Source: Amaricoccus macauensis_A
GTDB taxonomy: Bacteria > Pseudomonadota > Alphaproteobacteria > Rhodobacterales > Rhodobacteraceae
Assembly (NCBI RefSeq): GCF_049800915.1
Contig: NZ_JBNAFY010000001.1
Location: forward strand, 620,001-684,000
Direction of reading: 5' to 3'
DNA length: 64,000 nucleotides
Shown here: piece by piece, positions 51,868 through 61,048 of the stretch
How positions within the stretch are numbered: the stretch's first letter is position 1
How the letters are laid out: the number at the start of each line of letters is the position of its first letter
The notes under the pieces: generated by a model
Told to the model about the DNA's origin: nothing
Databases searched by the model: none
The model's input: only the letters and a program-made list of their open reading frames with translations
Made by a program: the position numbers and the translations under genes

Positions 51868-54800
51868 ATGACAGAATTCAAGAAAATCCTCATTGCGAAC
51901 CGAGGGGAGATCGCCATTCGCGTCATGCGGGCCGCGAACGAGCTCGGCAAGAAGACCGTGGCGGTCTACGCCGAAGAGGACAAGCTTGGTCTCCATCGTT
52001 TCAAGGCGGATGAAGCCTATCGCATCGGCGAAGGACTCGGGCCCGTCGCGGCCTATCTTTCCATCCCGGAGATCATCCGGGTGGCGAAGATGTCAGGCGC
52101 GGACGCGGTCCACCCCGGCTACGGCCTGTTGAGCGAAAACCCGCAACTGGTGGATGCCTGCCGCGAGGCGGGGATCACCTTCATCGGCCCGAAGGCCGAA
52201 ACCATGCGCATGCTCGGCGACAAGGCCAGCGCGCGCAAGGTGGCCATCAAGGCCGGCGTGCCGGTGGTGCCCGCGACGGAAGTTCTGCCCGACGACATGG
52301 ACGAAGTGCGCCGCATGGCGGACGAGGTCGGCTATCCCTTCATGCTCAAGGCATCCTGGGGCGGCGGCGGTCGCGGCATGCGTCCGATCATGGGTCCCGA
52401 TGAGCTCGAGGAAAAGGTTCTCGAAGGGCGCCGCGAGGCGCAGAACGCCTTCGGAAATGGCGAGGGCTATCTCGAGAAGCTCATCCTGAATGCCCGTCAC
52501 GTCGAAGTGCAGATCCTGGGCGACAAGGACGGCGGCCTCTACCACCTCTGGGAGCGCGACTGCTCCGTGCAGCGCCGCAACCAGAAGGTCGTCGAACGCG
52601 CACCGGCTCCCTATCTCAGCCAGGAACAGCGCGAGGAAGTCTGCGAACTCGGCAAGAAGATCTGCCGCGCCGCGAATTACGAATGTGCGGGCACCGTCGA
52701 GTTCCTGATGGATCGCGACACCGGCGCGTTCTACTTCATCGAGGTAAACCCCCGCGTGCAGGTGGAACACACCGTCACGGAGGAAATCACCGGCATCGAC
52801 ATCGTGCGCGCCCAGATCCTTCTGGCCGAGGGGGCGTCCATCGCCGACGCGACCGGTGTGCCGACCCAGGAAGAGGTGACGTTCTCGGGCCACGCACTGC
52901 AGTGCCGCATAACCACCGAGGACCCGCAGAACAACTTCATTCCCGATTATGGCCGCATCACCGCCTATCGTGGCGCGACCGGCATGGGTATCCGTCTCGA
53001 TGGCGGCACGGCCTACTCGGGTGCGGTCATCACCCGCTACTATGACAGCCTTCTCGAGAAGGTCACCGCCTGGGCGCCGACGCCTGACGCTGCCATCGCC
53101 CGCATGGACCGCGCCCTGCGCGAGTTCCGTATCCGTGGCGTCTCGACCAACATCGCCTTCGTCGAGAACCTTCTGAAGCACCCGACCTTCCTCGACAACA
53201 CCTATACGACGAAGTTCATCGACACGACGCCGGAGCTCTTCACTTTCGCCGCCCGTCGGGACCGCGCGACGAAGATCCTCACCTATATCGCCGACATCAC
53301 GGTGAACGGTCACCCCGAAACTGCCGGCCGTGCCAAGCCGCCGGCGGAGCCGAAACTGCCCAAACCTCCGGCCCAGCGGCTCGATACGCCCCCCGACGGC
53401 ACTCGGCAGATCCTCGAGGCACGCGGCGCCAAGGGGGTCGCCGACTGGATGCTCGAGCAGAAGCGCGTGCTCATCACCGACACGACCATGCGCGATGGTC
53501 ACCAGAGCCTGCTCGCCACGCGCATGCGCTCCTTCGACATGATCAAGGCCGCGCCCTCCTATGCCACCAACCTGCCGGAACTTTTCTCGGTTGAGTGCTG
53601 GGGCGGGGCGACCTTCGACGTTGCATATCGCTTCCTGCAGGAATGCCCCTGGCAGCGGTTGCGCGACCTGCGTGCGGCCATGCCGAACCTGCTGACCCAG
53701 ATGCTGCTGCGCGCTTCGAACGGCGTGGGTTACACCAACTACCCGGACAACGTGGTCGAGGCCTTCGTGGGGCAGGCGGCCTCCTCGGGTGTCGATGTCT
53801 TCCGGGTGTTCGACAGCCTCAACTGGGTCGAGAACATGCGCGTCGCCATGGATGCAGTCGTCTCCACCGGCAAGATTTGTGAAGGCACCATCTGCTACAC
53901 TGGCGACATCTTCGATCCGGATCGCGCGAAATACGACCTCAAGTATTACGTCGCCATGGGCAAGGAACTGCGGGACGCAGGTGCCCATGTGCTCGGCCTC
54001 AAGGACATGGCGGGCCTCCTGAAGCCCTCCGCCGCGCGCGTTCTCGTCAAGACGCTCAAGGATGAGGTCGGCCTGCCGATCCACCTCCACACCCACGACA
54101 CCTCCGGTATCGCCGGCGCGACGCTGCTCGCTGCGGCCGAGGCGGGCGTGGACGCAGTCGATGCGGCGATGGACAGCCTCTCGGGCAATACCTCTCAGCC
54201 CACGCTCGGCTCCATTGTCGAGGCCCTGCGCTTTGACGAGCGCGACACCGGGCTCGACATCGGCGCGATCCGTGAGCTTTCCGACTACTGGGAAGGCGTG
54301 CGTGCACAGTATGCAGCCTTCGAGGCGGGCATGCAGTCGCCCGCCTCCGAGGTCTACCTCCACGAGATGCCTGGCGGGCAGTTCACCAACCTCAAGGCCC
54401 AGGCCCGCTCCATGGGTCTCGAGGAGCGCTGGCACGAAGTGGCCGAGATGTATGCCGAAGTGAACCAGATGTTCGGTGACATCGTGAAGGTCACGCCGTC
54501 CTCCAAGGTGGTGGGTGACATGGCGCTGATGATGGTGGCCCAGGGGCTCACCCGTGAACAGGTCGAGGACCCGGCCGTCGATGTGGCCTTCCCCGACAGT
54601 GTCGTGGACATGATGAAGGGCAATCTCGGCCAGCCGCCGGGAGGCTGGCCCAAGGCCCTGCAGAAGAAGGTGCTGAAAGGCGAGGCACCGCTGACCGAAC
54701 GCCCCGGCGCGAGCATGGCGCCGGCCGATCTCGGGGCGCTCGAGGCGAAGCTGCGTGAGGAGGCCGGAGAGGTCTCGATCGACAACGAGGATTTCTGCGG

Positions 54801-55317
54801 ATACCTGATGTATCCCAAGGTCTTCCTCGACTACCTCCACCGCCACCAGGACTACGGTCCGGTGCGCACCCTGCCGACGCCGGTCTTCTTCTACGGCATG
54901 GAGCCGGGCCAGCAGATCTCGGCCGAGATCGATCCGGGCAAGACGCTCGAGATCCGGCTCCAGGCGGTCGGCGAAACCAACGAGCAGGGCGACAAGCGCG
55001 TCTTCTTCGAGCTCAATGGCCAGCCGCGCACGGTGCGCGTCCCCGACCGCAAGGCCCAGGCCGCGGCCCCCAAGATGCCCAAGGCCGAGGTCGGCAACCC
55101 GGCCCATGTGGCAGCGCCGATGCCGGGCGTCGTCGCGACCGTCTCGGTGGAGGCGGGCCAGAAGGTCAATGCGGGCGACCTGATCCTGACCATCGAGGCG
55201 ATGAAGATGGAAACCGGCCTCTACGCCGAAAAGGCCGGCACGGTTAAGGCGCTCCACGTCAGCCCCGGCGCGCAGGTCGAGGCCAAGGACCTGCTGGTGG
55301 AGCTGAACGCGGAGTAG
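51868..55317 (+). CDS. pyc: pyruvate carboxylase
   Basis: A 1149-aa single-chain pyruvate carboxylase making oxaloacetate. Order: biotin carboxylase (about 1-450; HPGYGLLSENPQL, GGGRGM), carboxyltransferase (about 530-800; DTTMRDGHQSLLATRMR), and C-terminal biotinyl domain with Lys1113 in IEAMKMET. ATG 51868 with GGAGCGAGGGACA upstream. Monocistronic: a hairpin follows. Confidence 0.97.
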   Translation: MTEFKKILIANRGEIAIRVMRAANELGKKTVAVYAEEDKLGLHRFKADEAYRIGEGLGPVAAYLSIPEIIRVAKMSGADAVHPGYGLLSENPQLVDACREAGITFIGPKAETMRMLGDKASARKVAIKAGVPVVPATEVLPDDMDEVRRMADEVGYPFMLKASWGGGGRGMRPIMGPDELEEKVLEGRREAQNAFGNGEGYLEKLILNARHVEVQILGDKDGGLYHLWERDCSVQRRNQKVVERAPAPYLSQEQREEVCELGKKICRAANYECAGTVEFLMDRDTGAFYFIEVNPRVQVEHTVTEEITGIDIVRAQILLAEGASIADATGVPTQEEVTFSGHALQCRITTEDPQNNFIPDYGRITAYRGATGMGIRLDGGTAYSGAVITRYYDSLLEKVTAWAPTPDAAIARMDRALREFRIRGVSTNIAFVENLLKHPTFLDNTYTTKFIDTTPELFTFAARRDRATKILTYIADITVNGHPETAGRAKPPAEPKLPKPPAQRLDTPPDGTRQILEARGAKGVADWMLEQKRVLITDTTMRDGHQSLLATRMRSFDMIKAAPSYATNLPELFSVECWGGATFDVAYRFLQECPWQRLRDLRAAMPNLLTQMLLRASNGVGYTNYPDNVVEAFVGQAASSGVDVFRVFDSLNWVENMRVAMDAVVSTGKICEGTICYTGDIFDPDRAKYDLKYYVAMGKELRDAGAHVLGLKDMAGLLKPSAARVLVKTLKDEVGLPIHLHTHDTSGIAGATLLAAAEAGVDAVDAAMDSLSGNTSQPTLGSIVEALRFDERDTGLDIGAIRELSDYWEGVRAQYAAFEAGMQSPASEVYLHEMPGGQFTNLKAQARSMGLEERWHEVAEMYAEVNQMFGDIVKVTPSSKVVGDMALMMVAQGLTREQVEDPAVDVAFPDSVVDMMKGNLGQPPGGWPKALQKKVLKGEAPLTERPGASMAPADLGALEAKLREEAGEVSIDNEDFCGYLMYPKVFLDYLHRHQDYGPVRTLPTPVFFYGMEPGQQISAEIDPGKTLEIRLQAVGETNEQGDKRVFFELNGQPRTVRVPDRKAQAAAPKMPKAEVGNPAHVAAPMPGVVATVSVEAGQKVNAGDLILTIEAMKMETGLYAEKAGTVKALHVSPGAQVEAKDLLVELNAE

Positions 55318-55357
55318 GCGCCAGCCGAAACGCGTTCTACAGGGATACACGCTCTCG

Positions 55358-55384
55358 CGCCCCGGAGCATCACGGTCCGGGGCG
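55358..55384 (+). terminator. terminator hairpin after pyc
   Basis: A perfect 9-bp stem CGCCCCGGA (55358-55366) / TCCGGGGCG (55376-55384), 41 bases past the stop; no T tract. Confidence 0.5.
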
Positions 55385-55579
55385 AACCTCATCCACCCGG
55401 CTTCTGCGCGCGGCGAAAGGCCGCAGGGCAGGTGATCCCGTTCACGTCATCCTCCGCCCAGAGGCCGTGCCGGTCCCACCCGTGCACGCGGTCGTGAGGG
55501 CCGAATCCATTGCGGCATGTTGCGCTGCAATATACACTTGCTCGCAAGGACCGAGGATCATGATGGCACGGGAGTTTCC

Positions 55580-56779
55580 ATGCCCAATCCCGAGACCGCA
55601 GAGCCTGCCCGAACACGCAAACCCGTCCGCCTGGCCCTTCAGGGCGGTGGCGCGCATGGTGCCTTCACCTGGGGCGTTCTCGACCGGATGCTCGAGGAAC
55701 CGGACCTTTCCATCGAGGCCGTGAGCGGCACGAGCGCGGGCGCGATGAACGCCGTCGTGCTCGCCGACGGGCTGAAGCGGGGCGGGCCCGAGGGCGCCCG
55801 TGAAGCGCTCGCGGATTTCTGGAACGATGTGGGCAAGGCCGCCGTGCTCTCGCCCTTCCGTCAAGGCGTGATGGACCGGATGAGCGGACGCGCCAGCCTC
55901 GACAATTCGCCCGGTTTCCTCCTTATGGAGGGGCTCGCGCGCTTTCTGTCGCCCTATGATCTCAACCCCCTGAGCCTCAATCCCCTGCGCGAGATCGTCG
56001 CGCGGCACGTCGATTTCGAGCGCATCAACGCCGCCAGCGACATCGCCGTCCATGTGACCGCGACCGAGGTGAGCACGGGCCTGCCGCGGGTCTTCTCTCA
56101 AGGCTCGCTCAGCGTCGATGCGGTGATGGCCTCGGCCTGCCTGCCGCAGCTCTTTCCCGCGGTCGAGATAGAGGGCGAAGCCTATTGGGATGGCGGGTTC
56201 ACCGGAAATCCCTCACTCTTTCCCCTGATCGACGGCGTCACGGAGGCGGACCTCATCCTCGTCCAGATCAATCCGGTGGAGCGGGACGGGGTACCCCGGG
56301 GCGCGCGCGACATCATCAACCGCATGAACGAGATCACCTTCAATGCAAGCCTGGTGAAGGAACTGGCCGCGCTCTACAATGTGGCCCATCTCTGGCCCGA
56401 CATACCTACGGAGGACGGACCGCGCCCGGCAATCCGCCTGCATCACATTCACAGCGGCGAGGCGGCGGAAGTGCAGAGCGCCTCGAGCAAGCTCGATGCC
56501 GGCGCGCGGCAGCTTTCCCGGCTCTTCGACATGGGCCGTGCACGGGCCGGCACATGGTTTGCCGATCACCCCCACAGCATCGGGCAGGTCTCCACGCTTG
56601 AACTCGACGCCCTCTTCGGCCCACGCCCGCAGATCCCCGATCGGGAGACACGAGCAGAAAGCTTCGGCCCGCGTCCCGATACCGAGGAGAGGCCGGTTCC
56701 GATCCTGCCCTATCTCTGGGGTGTGCCGATCTTCTGGGCGTTTCGCCCGAGCGGCCGGCCACGGTCTGCGTCTTCGTAG
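55580..56779 (+). CDS. patatin-like phospholipase
   Basis: A 399-aa patatin domain protein. The oxyanion loop is LQGGGAHGAF, the nucleophile elbow GTSAGAMNA and the catalytic Asp in WDGGFTGNPS. It hydrolyses acyl esters, perhaps lipids or PHB-related. GGGAG before ATG 55580. The C-terminal about 100 residues are not conserved. Confidence 0.88.
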   Translation: MPNPETAEPARTRKPVRLALQGGGAHGAFTWGVLDRMLEEPDLSIEAVSGTSAGAMNAVVLADGLKRGGPEGAREALADFWNDVGKAAVLSPFRQGVMDRMSGRASLDNSPGFLLMEGLARFLSPYDLNPLSLNPLREIVARHVDFERINAASDIAVHVTATEVSTGLPRVFSQGSLSVDAVMASACLPQLFPAVEIEGEAYWDGGFTGNPSLFPLIDGVTEADLILVQINPVERDGVPRGARDIINRMNEITFNASLVKELAALYNVAHLWPDIPTEDGPRPAIRLHHIHSGEAAEVQSASSKLDAGARQLSRLFDMGRARAGTWFADHPHSIGQVSTLELDALFGPRPQIPDRETRAESFGPRPDTEERPVPILPYLWGVPIFWAFRPSGRPRSASS

Positions 56780-56851
56780 TGGTGGTTTGCCCGCGCTTGA
56801 CCTAGAGCAGGAAGGCCCGCCCGTCGAACGCATGGCAAGCCGGCCCGTAAG

Positions 56852-57538
56852 CTACCCTGTCGGCGCGATGCTTCCCCCGTCGCCGCTCTCCCGTTTCTTC
56901 TTCCAGCGGCGAAATCCCGCCGGGTTGCGAATGCCGTTGACCGGATCGCTCGACCAAAGCCCTTTCCTTTCGGCACGGGCCTGTTTTTCCAGTGCGGTGT
57001 AGTCGTTGCAGTAGCGGGACATGGCGACGGCAAACCCGTCGCGCGTCATCTGGGCCGACAGGTCGATCTCACCCACCCAGACCTTCGCGACCATCCGGCC
57101 ATAGCGGTCCGTATCGATGGGGACCGCGACGGCATCCTTGCCTCCGACGAGGCGGATCATGTGGGAGCGCGCGCGTTGCCCGCCCTTCTGGTTCGTCTCC
57201 GGCGCATCCATGCCGTGCAGCCGGATGGTATGCCCGGCCATCTTGATGGTATCGCCATCCACGACCCAGACGCGACCTCGGATGCAAACCGGCTCGCTTG
57301 GCACTGCCACCGGTTCGTCTATCGGTTCGACATCCGGCTCGACGGGCAACTCCATTTCGACTTTGCCGGGCCGAAGCCGCTCGCCGTGCCTTGTGCTGTT
57401 GCCGGTCGTGTTCCTGTAAGTGAACAGGATCAGAACGATGATGGTGAAACCCAACAATATAAGCTGGAGTATGAGTTCGGAACTTCCTGTCTGCAATGAA
57501 TTGCTCCCTTTAATCAGAATGTGCGGGAGGCTACGCAT
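56852..57538 (-). CDS. thermonuclease (SNase-like) family protein
   Basis: A 228-aa protein: one N-terminal membrane anchor (about 23-40, LILQLILLGFTIIVLILF), a linker rich in Pro/Glu/Val, and an SNase domain with VWVVDGDTIKMAG, RLHGMDAPE, DRYGRMVAKV and ARAERKGLW containing the catalytic Arg/Glu set. Start at 57538 (ATG) is tentative, as no ribosome site is clear. Confidence 0.85.
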   Translation of the reverse strand: MRSLPHILIKGSNSLQTGSSELILQLILLGFTIIVLILFTYRNTTGNSTRHGERLRPGKVEMELPVEPDVEPIDEPVAVPSEPVCIRGRVWVVDGDTIKMAGHTIRLHGMDAPETNQKGGQRARSHMIRLVGGKDAVAVPIDTDRYGRMVAKVWVGEIDLSAQMTRDGFAVAMSRYCNDYTALEKQARAERKGLWSSDPVNGIRNPAGFRRWKKKRESGDGGSIAPTG

Positions 57539-57700
57539 CACCCGTTATCGAGAAGTTACCGGTCGGTCGGCTATCTTCACATACGGTTAACGAGTTGGAG
57601 TGCCGCGATCTCCCCCGGGTCGCCGGGCCAGCGAGAACTGTCTTGCGCGAACGACCGCGCGATTCCCGCGATCTTCACGCGCCATACTGGCATCTCTTCT

Positions 57701-57726
57701 TTGCAATCGGTTGCAACCCGTTGCAA
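57701..57726. promoter_or_regulatory. three TTGCAA half-sites, candidate LacI-type operator
   Basis: TTGCAA occurs at 57701, 57711 and 57721, exactly 10 bases apart, making two overlapping near-palindromes (TTGCAATCGGTTGCAA and TTGCAACCCGTTGCAA), each one mismatch from the perfect TTGCAACCGGTTGCAA found at 62171. It lies 91 bases before the LacI gene start. Confidence 0.65.
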
Positions 57727-57816
57727 TTTGTGTCATGAATCTGACACTGCGGCTTGCAGGTGATCGCGAGCCCTACGCGACGTGCTTGATTTCAACTTCG
57801 TAGAATGGGTTTGTGA

Positions 57817-58821
57817 GTGGGCGTAACTCTCAGGGATGTTGCAGAACGGGCGGGCGTTTCTCGATCCGCCGTGTCCCGGACATTCACCGATGGCGCATCT
57901 GTCTCGGACAAGATGAGGCGCAAGGTCGAACGCGCCGCAGCCGAACTTGGCTACAGTCCGAACGCGCTCGCAAGCAGCCTTACGACCGGCCGGACAAAGC
58001 TCATCGGCCTGGTGTCCAACAACTTCCACAACCCTGTTTTCCTTCAGGTTTTCGATCTCTTCACCCGCGGCTTGCAGGATCGTGGCCTGAGGCCGCTGCT
58101 CGTGAATCTCTCCGATGAAACAGACCCGGAGAACTCGTTGAAGATGCTGCGGCAGTATTCGGTGGATGGCGCGGTTGTGGCATCTTCCACGCTGCCGCCG
58201 GGGTTCTCCCAGGCGTTCCGCGCGACGGGCTTGCCCGTCGTCCACAGTTTTGGGCGGCTTTCGTCGGAGAACCATGTCCCCGTGGTGGGCATCGACAATG
58301 TCGAATGCGGCCGCATCGCGGTTCGCGAATTCGTTGCGAGGGGATACCGCAGGGTCGCATTCATGGGCGGGCCGGAAACCGCCACATCGACCATCGATCG
58401 CCTCTCCGGGTTCCAGGAAGAAGCCGCACGCCATCCCGATCTCGAAGCCAGCATCAGCTTCGCCGGTGCCTACAGTTTTCGTGCCGGGCGCGAACAGATG
58501 CAGCGCCTCATCGCGGCGGGTCCGGCGGAGGCCTACTTCTGCGGTGACGACGTTCTCTCGATTGGTGCTCTGAGTGCGCTCAAGGACGCCGGATTGAGCG
58601 TGCCGGGCGATGTGGGCCTCCTGGGGCTCAACGACATGGAGATGGCGGGGTGGGAGAACATCAATCTCACGACCATCCATCAGCCGCTTCGGGAGATCAT
58701 TCACTCGTCAATCGAGTTAATCGTTGCGATGCTGGAAGAGCCCGATCGCTACCCCGAAATGCGGGTCTTTCCGTGTTCCGTGGTGGAGCGGGGCACCTTG
58801 CGTCCCGCCCCGAAACCCTGA
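57817..58821 (+). CDS. LacI family transcriptional regulator
   Basis: A 334-aa LacI/GalR regulator. The HTH and hinge are at residues 3-60 (TLRDVAERAGVSRSAVSRTF, YSPNALASSL); the periplasmic-binding-like domain follows. GTG start at 57817. Operator-like sites lie before it and in the iolG/iolD divergent gap, so it probably represses the sugar/inositol genes downstream. Confidence 0.92.
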   Translation: MGVTLRDVAERAGVSRSAVSRTFTDGASVSDKMRRKVERAAAELGYSPNALASSLTTGRTKLIGLVSNNFHNPVFLQVFDLFTRGLQDRGLRPLLVNLSDETDPENSLKMLRQYSVDGAVVASSTLPPGFSQAFRATGLPVVHSFGRLSSENHVPVVGIDNVECGRIAVREFVARGYRRVAFMGGPETATSTIDRLSGFQEEAARHPDLEASISFAGAYSFRAGREQMQRLIAAGPAEAYFCGDDVLSIGALSALKDAGLSVPGDVGLLGLNDMEMAGWENINLTTIHQPLREIIHSSIELIVAMLEEPDRYPEMRVFPCSVVERGTLRPAPKP

Positions 58822-58840
58822 TCCAAGCCGCACTTTTATG

Positions 58841-58884
58841 CATATGAAATGCATATCAAAAGCATATCAAAGTCATATACGAAT
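58841..58884. repeat. four 11-bp phased CATAT repeats
   Basis: CATATGAAATG, CATATCAAAAG, CATATCAAAGT and CATATACGAAT start at 58841, 58852, 58863 and 58874, exactly 11 bases apart, in an A+T-rich patch between convergent genes. Confidence 0.7.
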
Positions 58885-58914
58885 TTTCCGCGATTCAGAC
58901 CGCCTCGCGGTGTC

Positions 58915-58943
58915 GCATTCGGGCGGTGTTTCCGCCCGAATGC
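58915..58943. terminator. 12-bp perfect hairpin between convergent genes
   Basis: GCATTCGGGCGG (58915-58926) and CCGCCCGAATGC (58932-58943) with a TGTTT loop. It lies 11 bases before the convergent dehydrogenase stop. No T tract, but the stem is the strongest in the window. Confidence 0.6.
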
Positions 58944-58953
58944 ACAGGTCATT

Positions 58954-60111
58954 TCAGCGGAACATCGGCGGGCGCGCGTCCACCCAGGCCCCGTCCTGCT
59001 TGCCCGAGTTCGCCACAGCGAAGACCGCCGCCATCGATCGCAGACCGTCCTCCGCACGCGGATAGAGATTGGCCGCCGGATCCATCTCGCGACCTTCCTT
59101 TCGGGCCCGGATGGCTTCTGACAAGTCCTTGTAAAGGTTCGCAAATGCCAGCGGCATGCCTTCGGCGTGCCCGATGGTTACGCGGGTGGTGCGATCGGCT
59201 TCCGGCGAGAGGTTCGCTTCGCCGCGCTCGATAGTCTGAAGGCGCCCGTTGAGCGGCATCCAGTAGAGCTGATTGGGCTGCTCCTGGGCCCAGCGCAAAC
59301 CGCCTGTCTCGCCAAAGACCTGGAGGGTCAGGCCGTGCTGGCGACCGATCGCGACCGACGACGTCCAGAGCCGCCCCACAGCGCCGCCATCCATGCGGAA
59401 ATTGACCATCGCATCATCTTCGAGAATGCGGCTCGAGATGCAGGACACGGTGTCGGCAGAGAGGCGCTCAACTTCCTGACCCACAACGAAACTTGCCATG
59501 TGCAGTGCATGTATGCCGCAGTCTGCGAACTGCGCCGAAACGCCCGCCTGCGCCGGATCATAGCGCCAGCGTACGCGCGGGTTGTCGGCGTCCGCGGCGT
59601 CGGCATGGTGCCCGTGCGCGAACTCTGCCTTCACGAGACGAATCTTGCCAAGATCACCTCGCGCGACCATCGCCTTCATGTGCCGCACAAGCGAATACCC
59701 GGTATAGCCGTAGTTCACGGCGCAGATCCGATCGGACGCCTTGGCAATGCGAACGATCTCCTCGCCTTCCTCGATCGTCATCGTCATGGGCTTCTCGCAC
59801 ATCACGTGGAAGCCAGCCTCGAGAAATGCCTTTGTGATCTCGAAATGCGTGGAATTCGGCGTGGCAACAGTGACGAGGTCGATCCGGTCATCCCGCGCGG
59901 ATTCACCGGCAAGCATTTCCTTCCAGTCGCCATAGGACCGGTCTGCGGCGAGGCCGAGACGCTTGCCATATTCGCGCCCCGAATCAGGCCTGTGATCGAG
60001 CGCGCCGGCGGTGAATTCGAAATCCCCGTCAAGTCCTGCGCCTAGGCGGTGCGCCGGGCCGATCTGGCTGCCTTCGCCGCCGCCGATCATGCCCCACTTC
60101 AGTTTTGTCAT
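58954..60111 (-). CDS. Gfo/Idh/MocA family oxidoreductase
   Basis: A 385-aa NAD(P)-dependent sugar/polyol dehydrogenase. The N-terminal MTKLKWGMIGGGEGSQIGPAHR has the nucleotide loop, and the family CEKPMTMT (catalytic Lys) and the AQFADCGIHALHM segment follow. GGGAAACC before ATG 60111; the longer frame upstream overlaps the neighbour. Probably an inositol-type dehydrogenase. Confidence 0.9.
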   Translation of the reverse strand: MTKLKWGMIGGGEGSQIGPAHRLGAGLDGDFEFTAGALDHRPDSGREYGKRLGLAADRSYGDWKEMLAGESARDDRIDLVTVATPNSTHFEITKAFLEAGFHVMCEKPMTMTIEEGEEIVRIAKASDRICAVNYGYTGYSLVRHMKAMVARGDLGKIRLVKAEFAHGHHADAADADNPRVRWRYDPAQAGVSAQFADCGIHALHMASFVVGQEVERLSADTVSCISSRILEDDAMVNFRMDGGAVGRLWTSSVAIGRQHGLTLQVFGETGGLRWAQEQPNQLYWMPLNGRLQTIERGEANLSPEADRTTRVTIGHAEGMPLAFANLYKDLSEAIRARKEGREMDPAANLYPRAEDGLRSMAAVFAVANSGKQDGAWVDARPPMFR

Positions 60112-60124
60112 TGGTTTCCCTCCC

Positions 60125-61018
60125 TCACTTGAACCCGATGGACTCGAGATATTCCCGGTTGTCCCGGTTGTCTTCCATGGGCGTGTTATCGAGCGTTGGG
60201 TCGATATCCTGCTCGACAGTGCACCAGCCCTCGAACCCGCTCTCCAACAGCACTTGGCGAACGGCCGGGAAATCGACATCTCCCTGGCCAAGCTTGCAGA
60301 AAATGCCTTGGCCGCAAGCATCGTAGAACCCGGTCCGATTCTCGATGACGTCAGCCTTCACGGTAGGATCTATGTCCTTGAAATGCATATAGGAAATTCG
60401 GCCTATATGCTTCTTCATGAAAGCGACGGGATCGAAACCGGCGTAGGAATGATGCCCGGTGTCGAAGCAGATCTTGAGGATATTCTCATCAACCTCGTCC
60501 AGAAGGCGCTCCAGTTCCGGTTCGAAATCCATGAACCCCGCCGCATGAGCGTGGATCCCAACGGTCAGCCCATACTCTTCGGTGCCAATCCGTGCGGCGG
60601 TGGCGAGACGGTCACGGAAGGCCTTCCATTCGTCTGCATCCATTTGCACAGCTTCGCTTGGGCGGCCTGCGGTCGGGGCTCGGCGCTCGGAAATCGAGTC
60701 GATCAGGACGAGATGCTTCGCGCCATGGGCCTTCAGCGCTTTGCAGGTGCGAATGGTGGCATCCTCGGTCTCTGCCCATTTGGCTGGATCATGGAACGGG
60801 CGAAAGACCACACCACCAATCAGTTCAAGGTCAAATTCGGAAAGTGCATCGCCCAGTTTTACCGGATCCTCGGGCATGAAGCCCACTGGCCCGAGTTCGA
60901 TCCCCTTGTATCCGGCGTCCGCGCATTCCTTCAGGACCGTGCGCCAGCTCGGGTTTCTGGGATCGCCAGCGAATTCAACGCCCCATGAGCAGGGCGCATT
61001 GCCAATGCGGATAGTCAT
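60125..61018 (-). CDS. sugar phosphate isomerase/epimerase-like (IolE-type) TIM-barrel protein
   Basis: A 297-aa xylose-isomerase-like barrel. Words: IGNAPCSWGVEF, GYKGIELGPVGFMPED, CFDTGHHSYAG and HFKDIDP with metal-binding Glu/Asp/His. Close to inosose dehydratase-like enzymes, so it may act on inosose. The reaction is not certain, hence no symbol. Confidence 0.85.
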   Translation of the reverse strand: MTIRIGNAPCSWGVEFAGDPRNPSWRTVLKECADAGYKGIELGPVGFMPEDPVKLGDALSEFDLELIGGVVFRPFHDPAKWAETEDATIRTCKALKAHGAKHLVLIDSISERRAPTAGRPSEAVQMDADEWKAFRDRLATAARIGTEEYGLTVGIHAHAAGFMDFEPELERLLDEVDENILKICFDTGHHSYAGFDPVAFMKKHIGRISYMHFKDIDPTVKADVIENRTGFYDACGQGIFCKLGQGDVDFPAVRQVLLESGFEGWCTVEQDIDPTLDNTPMEDNRDNREYLESIGFK

Positions 61019-61048
61019 GTCAGGTGCCTTTCAGCAGCAAGCAGGGAG

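Noticed and set aside
52093..55392. 1099-codon open frame antisense to pyc
   Set aside because: Its codons mirror the GC-rich third positions of pyc; the protein has no recognisable domain and pyc is a complete, certain gene.
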